This document shows positions 55,954 through 64,000 of a stretch of 64,000 nucleotides of DNA, in pieces. The stretch is taken from positions 310,001 to 374,000 of the forward strand of contig NZ_JAMXQS010000008.1 of assembly GCF_024053505.1 (NCBI RefSeq). Direction: 5' to 3'. Source of the stretch: Mesorhizobium liriopis. GTDB lineage: Bacteria; Pseudomonadota; Alphaproteobacteria; Rhizobiales; Rhizobiaceae. The notes under the pieces were generated by a model. The model made no database searches, had not been told where the DNA came from, and worked only from the letters and a program-made list of their open reading frames with translations. Both the position numbers and the translations under genes were made by a program. How positions within the stretch are numbered: position 1 is the stretch's first letter; each line of letters begins with the position of its first letter.

Positions 55954-56381
55954 CTCCCGGTTCGGCAATAGGAAAAATCGCTTGGCATGGGCGGGGAATG
56001 CCGCTAGGGTCCTGATGCCGGATTGATCGAGGCAGGCAGTGCCCTCTGGAACCACATTCGGCTTCCTGAACAGCTGCCATCCTGCTTGAACGAAGACGAA
56101 ACACTTCCTCTTGCGCGCCTCGTAGGGGACGACCGGTCAGAAACGCGAACCGAGATGGAATGGTCCAAGCGGTGAGACCGCATCAGCGGACCCAGGCGGC
56201 CGAATGTCCGAACCTGTAAGCACAGGCGGGACATGTGCGGCACACGATACGCGAGTGGCGAGCGCAAGCTCTGCCCGCGATGCGGCGTCTATTGGAAATG
56301 AGACTGGCGATTGAAACGCCGGATGCCGCGAATTCCCACACAGCAGAAGTTGCAACAGTTTTCGGTGCAAAAGAGATCGGT
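55954..56381. other. 428-base gap with stable hairpins before the DUF4167 gene
   Basis: No gene was accepted here. The plus strand can form several compact hairpins: GGCGAGC-GCAA-GCTC-TGCC (56257-56275, with a GNRA-type loop), CCTGT-AAGC-ACAGG (about 56211-56224), and GGCAGTGCC with CTGCC around 56034-56075. They suggest a long structured leader or a small RNA. No match to tmRNA, RNase P, 6S or SRP RNA was recognised. A promoter for the DUF4167 gene must lie here. Confidence 0.45.
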
Positions 56382-57464
56382 ATGAGGCCACAACAGCAGA
56401 ACAGGCGCATGCGTGGGCGCAACAACAACAATAACAATAACAACAACCGAAAGGGCCCCAACCCTCTCACGCGCTCCTATGAAAGCAATGGCCCGGATGT
56501 GAAAATCCGCGGCTCCGCGCAGCAGATCGCCGAGAAGTACACGACGCTTGCCCGCGATGCGACGAGCTCGGGTGACCGCGTGATGGCGGAAAACTACCTG
56601 CAGCACGCCGAGCATTACAACCGCATCATTGCGGCCGCCCAGGCGCAGATGCCGATCCAGCACAATCAGGGCCAGCGCGACGACGCGGACGAGGAACTGG
56701 ACGAGGACCGCGACGAGTTCGACATCGGCCTGCCCGCACCCTACCAGCCACAGCCGCAGCAGAATAATCAGCAGCGCAACAACGAATATCGCAACGATCG
56801 CCAGGATCGGGATCGCCAGGACCGGGACCGCTTCGACCGGAACGGTCAGGATCGCGACAACAACGGCGAGCAACGCAATTTCGGCGACCGTCAGAACCGC
56901 AGCAACGACCGCAACGGTCAGGACCGCCCGGAGCGCAACGATGGCGAGCCGCGCCGCGACCGCAATAATTACGAACGCCGCAACAATAATGCCGAGCGTC
57001 ATGAGCGGCAGGCTTACAACAACGGCCAGAACGGCAATGGCTATAATGGCGGCGAGATCGCACAGCCTCAGGCTCAGCCCTCGCCGGTGAACCAGGCCGA
57101 AGCGCCGCAGCCCGAGATCGAGGGCGTTCCGGCGGAGATCGCCTACAACGCCGAACAGGAGGCCCCGCGCGAGGCGCCTCGCCAGCGTCGCGAACGCCGC
57201 CCGCGCTTCAGCGAACGCAACAATGTCGTCCAGACGGACGGTGATGCCGCGCCCGTTGCTGCCGAACCGCAGGCCGTGGAAGTTGTCGCAGCGGCCGAGC
57301 CGGTTGCGGCGGTTGAAGCGCCGGTCGAGGCTATCGTGGCATCTGAGGGCGAGGCCCCTGCGCCGGCACCACGCCGCGGCCGTCGTCCGCGCCGGGTTGC
57401 CGAGGCTGCTGAAGCACCTGCGGGCGAGGCCGGTTCAACTGAAGGAATTGCTGCCGGCGAGTGA
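56382..57464 (+). CDS. DUF4167 domain-containing protein
   Basis: A 360-residue protein. The N-terminal DUF4167 domain (about residues 20-85) has KIRGSAQQIAEKYTTLARDA and ENYLQHAEHYNRI. A run of nine Asn precedes it. The rest is low complexity: an Asp/Arg/Asn/Gln-rich tract (about 110-230) and an Ala/Pro/Glu-rich tail with a basic patch. The composition fits an RNA-associated disordered protein; this is an inference. The ATG at 56382 is chosen; the frame is open upstream only into the hairpin region. A strong terminator follows. Confidence 0.85.
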   Translation: MRPQQQNRRMRGRNNNNNNNNNRKGPNPLTRSYESNGPDVKIRGSAQQIAEKYTTLARDATSSGDRVMAENYLQHAEHYNRIIAAAQAQMPIQHNQGQRDDADEELDEDRDEFDIGLPAPYQPQPQQNNQQRNNEYRNDRQDRDRQDRDRFDRNGQDRDNNGEQRNFGDRQNRSNDRNGQDRPERNDGEPRRDRNNYERRNNNAERHERQAYNNGQNGNGYNGGEIAQPQAQPSPVNQAEAPQPEIEGVPAEIAYNAEQEAPREAPRQRRERRPRFSERNNVVQTDGDAAPVAAEPQAVEVVAAAEPVAAVEAPVEAIVASEGEAPAPAPRRGRRPRRVAEAAEAPAGEAGSTEGIAAGE

Positions 57465-57486
57465 TTGACGGGAGTTGGTTTGCAGA

Positions 57487-57518
57487 AAGGGCGGTCCGGT
57501 TCGGGCCGCCCTTTTTTG
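57487..57518 (+). terminator. Intrinsic terminator after the DUF4167 gene
   Basis: AAGGGCGGTCC and GGGCCGCCCTT form an 11-bp stem (one G-U) followed by TTTTTG. It ends the DUF4167 transcript and insulates clpB. Confidence 0.9.
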
Positions 57519-57693
57519 TTTGGGGCTATTTGATGATCGGGTCCCTGCGCTGGTCAAGTCACCTCCACCCCTTACCGTTCCCCACAAGGAGGAGAGGGTG
57601 ACGTGACCGTTTGCTTTGCTGCCGCTCCGGTTCTCGCTCCTTCAGGCCCCCATCGAAGAGCGCGGCCTTCCGAAAATTCCCGCGCTTCCCAAT

Positions 57694-57723
57694 CTTGAGC
57701 CCCCAAACCCGTCTCCCCATATC
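57694..57723 (+). promoter_or_regulatory. RpoH (sigma-32) type promoter of clpB
   Basis: CTTGAGC (57694-57700), 14-base spacer, CCCCATATC (57715-57723). This matches the sigma-32 pattern CTTGAA-N13-15-CCCCATnT almost exactly. It lies about 95 bases upstream of the clpB ATG. Apart from this and the DUF4167 terminator, the 354-base gap before clpB holds nothing recognised. Confidence 0.82.
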
Positions 57724-57818
57724 TCCTTCCGAATGGCTCTGCTCATTGCGAGGGGGCCGTCACCAATATCCGTCGCGGTGCCGCTGAAGGGCTGCGAAGG
57801 GGAAGGAGACAGACGAAA

Positions 57819-60440
<2,622 letters not shown>

Positions 60441-60467
60441 GGCCCGCCTGAAACATTCCGAAACAGG

Positions 60468-60500
60468 AAGGCCGCGCCATTGCCCCGGCGCGGCCTTTTT
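60468..60500 (+). terminator. Intrinsic terminator after clpB
   Basis: AAGGCCGCGCC (60468-60478), 8-base loop, GGCGCGGCCTT (60487-60497), then TTT. Stem of 11 bp. Confidence 0.9.
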
Positions 60501-60601
60501 CACGCCCGGTTCATCATGAATCAATGATTAGGAGCGAATTTCGGGAGCAGCGCGTTGTGGCTTCGTCTCCAATGCGCGTTTTCGGTTGAAGGAGCCTTCG
60601 A

Positions 60602-62041
60602 GTGCCTGAACTGCGACCCATCCTGGCCGTGGCTGTTTTTCTTTCCGCGTCGCCAGCCCTCGCTGCGATCGGCTCTGGCGAAGAGCCCGTTCGTCGTGCC
60701 TCAGCCGGCGTGCAGCTTGCCCAAGCCGGCGATGTCGATGTGTTCTACGACCAGTATGGCCGCCGCGTCCTGCTCGATGCGCAGACAGGCGAGGTGATCT
60801 CGGTCGAGCCGGCGGAGCGCCGCCTGACGCGCGGAGAGGAGCGCCGCGAAATGCGCCGTCGCGAGCTTGGCCGCGATTCTGCCTACGATCGCGAGCCGGT
60901 CTACGACGACGATTACGTCGCGCTGCCGCAGGACGACCCATACTACGATGTCGATCCCGAAGAGGTGATCCCGGAGAGGCGTGATTATGCGCTGCCCTCG
61001 CAGTTGCCTGACAACCGCCGGGGCATCCAGCGGCGCGCACTGGGCGACGTTCTGACCGCGAGCCCGGCCGAGCAGGCGCAGCCCGACAGCGGTCTGCCGA
61101 ACACGGTCGATCCGAACGACAGCGTGGCGTCCGTTCCCTCGTCGCCATCCGAGCCCGTGGTGCCCGGCGGTACGATCGAGACCTTCTCGCCCAACCGGGC
61201 CCGCGAGGATGTGGCGGAACTCCAGGTGCTGCTCGATCGCGGTGGGGCGTCGCCCGGCGTGATCGATGGTCGCTTCGGCTCCAATGTCGACAAGGCACTC
61301 GCGGCGTATAACAGCATCAACTGGCAGAGCATTCGTTCCACCGATGCGGCAGGCATCAAGGCGGCGCTGGCTGCTTCGGGTGGTGATGCGTTTCTGTCCT
61401 ACACGATCACGCCGGAAGATGCGGCCGGTCCTTACGTTGCCTCGGTCCCTGCGGATTATGGCGAGAAGGCCAAGCTCGAGCGCATGAGCTACACCTCCGT
61501 CACCGAGGCGCTGGCCGAGCGCTTCCACATGGACGAGGCTTATCTGAAAGCCATCAATACCGGGCTCGACTTCAATCGTCCGGGCACGATCATCCGTGTT
61601 GCGAATGTCGGGCAGAACCGCTCGGGTGCCGTGGCACGCATCGTTGCCGACAAGACGCAGAAGCAGGTTCGCGCCTATGATGCGGCCGGTCAGTTGCTTG
61701 TGGCCTACCCCGCCACTATCGGCTCACCCGATACGCCGTCGCCCACCGGTATCCATGCGGTCAGCCGCATCGCCTTCGATCCGGAATACACCTACAATCC
61801 TAAGATCAATTTCCAGCAGGGCGCCAACGACAAGATCCTGCGCATCCCGCCCGGTCCCAACGGCCCGGTCGGCTCGATCTGGATCGCGCTCGACAAGCCG
61901 ACCTACGGCATTCACGGCACGCCGGAGCCGTCACGCATCGGCAAGGCCGAAAGCCATGGTTGCGTGCGCTTGACGAACTGGGATGCGGCCGAGCTTGCGA
62001 AGATGGTGAAGAAGGACGTGCCGGTGGAGTTCGTGGAATAG
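60602..62041 (+). CDS. L,D-transpeptidase (YkuD) with peptidoglycan-binding domain
   Basis: A 479-residue exported protein. Signal peptide about residues 1-21. An acidic, Asp/Glu/Arg-rich low-complexity region (about 70-140) precedes a putative PG_binding_1 domain (about 200-250; DVAELQVLLDRGGASPGVIDG). The YkuD domain (about 345-479) carries the catalytic Cys454 in SHGCVRLTN. L,D-transpeptidases make 3-3 cross-links or attach proteins to peptidoglycan. The GTG at 60602 is the start. It neighbours an M23 peptidase, so the pair is a wall-remodelling locus. Confidence 0.9.
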   Translation: MPELRPILAVAVFLSASPALAAIGSGEEPVRRASAGVQLAQAGDVDVFYDQYGRRVLLDAQTGEVISVEPAERRLTRGEERREMRRRELGRDSAYDREPVYDDDYVALPQDDPYYDVDPEEVIPERRDYALPSQLPDNRRGIQRRALGDVLTASPAEQAQPDSGLPNTVDPNDSVASVPSSPSEPVVPGGTIETFSPNRAREDVAELQVLLDRGGASPGVIDGRFGSNVDKALAAYNSINWQSIRSTDAAGIKAALAASGGDAFLSYTITPEDAAGPYVASVPADYGEKAKLERMSYTSVTEALAERFHMDEAYLKAINTGLDFNRPGTIIRVANVGQNRSGAVARIVADKTQKQVRAYDAAGQLLVAYPATIGSPDTPSPTGIHAVSRIAFDPEYTYNPKINFQQGANDKILRIPPGPNGPVGSIWIALDKPTYGIHGTPEPSRIGKAESHGCVRLTNWDAAELAKMVKKDVPVEFVE

Positions 62042-62065
62042 GGGCACAAGCCAGCCCCCCTAGGG

Positions 62066-64000
62066 TTATCCGTTCACCGCCACCTTGGTGCCCGGCTTAT
62101 CCTCGTCCTTCAGCAGATCCAGAATGCGGTCGCGCTCATGCTTGAACGCTTCCAGTTCCTTGCCATCCAGCGTGCGTCCACCGGGTAGGCGGACGCGCAT
62201 CGGATCGACCTTGGTGCCATTGACGATCAGTTCGTAATGGAGATGCGGTCCGGTCGAGAGACCGGTCGTGCCGATATAGCCGATCACCTGACCCTGCTTG
62301 ACCGCTGCTCCCGGCTTGACGCCTGCGGCGACACGACTCTGGTGGTTGTACGAGGTCTCGTAGCCGTTCTTGTGCTTGAGAATGGTCTGCCGGCCATAGC
62401 CGCTCGCCCAGCCCGACTTCTCGACCACGCCATCGCCCGCCGCAATAATCGGCGTGCCGGTCGGCGCCGCCCAATCGACACCCGTATGCATGCGTGTGAT
62501 GCCGAGGATCGGATGGCGCCGACCGCCGAAGCCCGAGCGGAACGTGCCGTTGGGCACCGGTTTGCGAAGCAGAAACTGTTTGGACGAGCGGCCCTCTTCA
62601 TCAAAGTAGTCGGATGAGCCATCCTCGGCGCGGAAGCGGAAGAAGTTGCGGGTGGTGCCGCCAAAATTGGCCGACACATAAAGCAGCTCGGAATCGTCCG
62701 ACATCTGATTGTCATCACCCGGCTGCGAGAAGAAGACGTCGAGGCTGTCGGATGGGCTGATGCGCGATTCGAAATCGACGTCCGACGCCAGTAGTTTCAC
62801 CAGTTGCTTGGTCAATGCCGGCGACATTCCATAAGAATAGGCCGCGCGGTAGATGGCATCATAGGCGGTCGGCATGTTGCCACGCGGAACCGCAGGCGCC
62901 GAGCCATCGAAGGCGGTCAAGAGTTCCGGATTGGGCTCGGGCTCGGCCGCCGCCACATATTGCCCGCGATCGTTGAGCGCGATGGTGACGATATGCTTGG
63001 TGCGATCATAAAGGCTGGCGCGAACGATCTTCGCGTCCTCACCACGCACTTCGAGACCGAGGCGCAGGACGCTTCCGGCTTTCAGGACCGGGGAGTTGAG
63101 GATCCGCGCGAAGGCTGCGGCCATGTCTTTCGCATCAGGCCCGCCATAGCCGGAATCGAAGAGAGACTTCTCCATGTCGCGCTCGTCCGGGAAGGGGATG
63201 ATCTCTTCGGCGAAGGAGAGCGAGTCGTCATCCTGCATGGCGCGGGCGGCGACGGAGAGATTCTCCGGCACGATGCGCACGTTGGATGGCGTGCCCGTCG
63301 TCTGGCTTTCGATGCCGTCGCCGAAGCGCTGCGGATCGACATAGTGAAGGGCGGCCACCTGGACGTCGCCCTCGGTCAGAACCGCGGATGTCGAGCGAAC
63401 GACGACCTCGACTTCGTCGGCCGAAAGCTCGCTCTTCTCATCGAAGGGCGCGCTGTCCATGGGAAAGTCGAGGGTCTTCAGGCTCACTTCGCCTTCGACC
63501 TTGGCGCCATAGATCGTGCCGGTCGAGGCGATGTTCGTTTGAGCCTCCGTGTCCGCGCCGTCTGCCGAGAACACCGCGAGCGGGTCGAAAGGGGGGTAGT
63601 CGGTCGGCGCCTTGTGACCAGCGGCAAGCGCCATCTTCACTTCCACGAAGGGCATCATGCGGACGATCTCGCGGTCGCCTTCGCGGCTGACAGTGGAAAC
63701 CTCCATGCGGCGCTTGTCGCGCGCGCGGGCAATAACTTTGGGGGCGACGAGGCGGGCTGCCTTCGCATCCTGGCCGGAACCGGCACCTGCTTCGCCGGTG
63801 ATGTCCGCAACTTCAGGAGGGGTCGCGATCTTCTCGCGGCCATCGAGTGCCGCGAAGAGAGCCATGCCCATCAGCACGCTGGATGTCAGCCCTGTGAGAA
63901 AGGTGCCGGCAAGCCAGCGCAGGGAAACCTCGCGCCGGTCCGGCGGACCCTTGCGACCGGCATCCGCACTCAGCGGCGGCTCGTTGCCGAGCTCGGCTAT
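62066..64000 (-). CDS. M23 family metallopeptidase (RgsM-like), N terminus outside window
   Basis: A membrane-anchored peptidoglycan peptidase. The frame stays open through the right edge, so the true start lies beyond 64000. A transmembrane helix (WLAGTFLTGLTSSVLMGMAL) sits near the cut end. A long periplasmic region leads to a C-terminal M23 domain with HTGVDWAAP and HLHYELIVNG as the HxxxD and HxH metal motifs. RgsM of Sinorhizobium, needed for polar growth, is an M23 protein near clpB; by position this is a likely homologue, but I recall that from memory. It is convergent with the L,D-transpeptidase. Confidence 0.86.
   Translation of the reverse strand: MAELGNEPPLSADAGRKGPPDRREVSLRWLAGTFLTGLTSSVLMGMALFAALDGREKIATPPEVADITGEAGAGSGQDAKAARLVAPKVIARARDKRRMEVSTVSREGDREIVRMMPFVEVKMALAAGHKAPTDYPPFDPLAVFSADGADTEAQTNIASTGTIYGAKVEGEVSLKTLDFPMDSAPFDEKSELSADEVEVVVRSTSAVLTEGDVQVAALHYVDPQRFGDGIESQTTGTPSNVRIVPENLSVAARAMQDDDSLSFAEEIIPFPDERDMEKSLFDSGYGGPDAKDMAAAFARILNSPVLKAGSVLRLGLEVRGEDAKIVRASLYDRTKHIVTIALNDRGQYVAAAEPEPNPELLTAFDGSAPAVPRGNMPTAYDAIYRAAYSYGMSPALTKQLVKLLASDVDFESRISPSDSLDVFFSQPGDDNQMSDDSELLYVSANFGGTTRNFFRFRAEDGSSDYFDEEGRSSKQFLLRKPVPNGTFRSGFGGRRHPILGITRMHTGVDWAAPTGTPIIAAGDGVVEKSGWASGYGRQTILKHKNGYETSYNHQSRVAAGVKPGAAVKQGQVIGYIGTTGLSTGPHLHYELIVNGTKVDPMRVRLPGGRTLDGKELEAFKHERDRILDLLKDEDKPGTKVAVNG

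Noticed and set aside
55954-56381. tmRNA, RNase P, 6S or SRP RNA in the DUF4167 leader
   Set aside because: None of the conserved sequence blocks of these RNAs were seen on either strand.

Overview
The window is chromosomal DNA of a high-GC alphaproteobacterium, most likely order Hyphomicrobiales (Rhizobiales) and close to the Mesorhizobium/Phyllobacteriaceae side. This is inferred from a SAM-II riboswitch ahead of metX, the order lysC-ptsP-prfA-prmC-DUF4167-clpB, the argH-lptM-lysA-TIGR02302 block, ftsEX next to hpt, a CtrA-type box, and short dispersed palindromes of the kind common in this order. Nearly all genes are core housekeeping genes. There is no prophage, integrase, insertion sequence or CRISPR array.

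Layout. 1-11.3 kb: gloB, a methyltransferase, a nucleoside deoxyribosyltransferase, metXW under a SAM-II riboswitch, hisC-tyrC, DUF2125, a ChaC homologue, an acyltransferase, a YdcF protein and ftsEX. 11.3-18.7 kb: a membrane-anchored protein, hpt, a flippase plus BioF2-like acyltransferase pair, an acyl-CoA synthetase, a FUSC protein and tRNA-Leu(CAA). 18.8-26.2 kb: YqaA, dsbB, an HNH nuclease, AlkA, gluQ, BrkB, an SDR, a PduO-type cobalamin adenosyltransferase and a rhomboid. 26.3-29.1 kb: etfBA-hbd (acyl-CoA oxidation and electron transfer).

29.2-38.1 kb: a LigD-like protein with phosphoesterase and polymerase domains but no ligase domain, tlpA, argH-lptM-lysA and a large TIGR02302 membrane protein. 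These are followed by a small GIY-YIG nuclease gene bracketed on both sides by inverted pairs of one palindromic repeat. 38.1-45.4 kb: secA, a parvulin isomerase, argJ, a GNAT protein, mutT, and a lone Flp pilin with a small membrane protein. 45.4-50.3 kb: a BioC-like methyltransferase, comF-grx-nitrilase-DUF1178, ubiG and a second ChaC homologue. 50.4-64 kb: lysC, ptsP, prfA, prmC, DUF4167, clpB (with a heat-shock type promoter), an L,D-transpeptidase and an M23 peptidase that runs off the window.

The most unusual items are the GIY-YIG/palindrome cassette at 37.3-38.0 kb, with a compensatory stem change in one copy, and the ligase-less LigD at 29.2 kb. Other points worth checking are the attenuator-like hairpin before lysC, three copies of a second dispersed palindrome, a TTAA-N7-TTAA box before ftsE, and a 428-base hairpin-bearing gap before the DUF4167 gene. 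All functional statements come from reading the sequence and from family knowledge; no database search was run.
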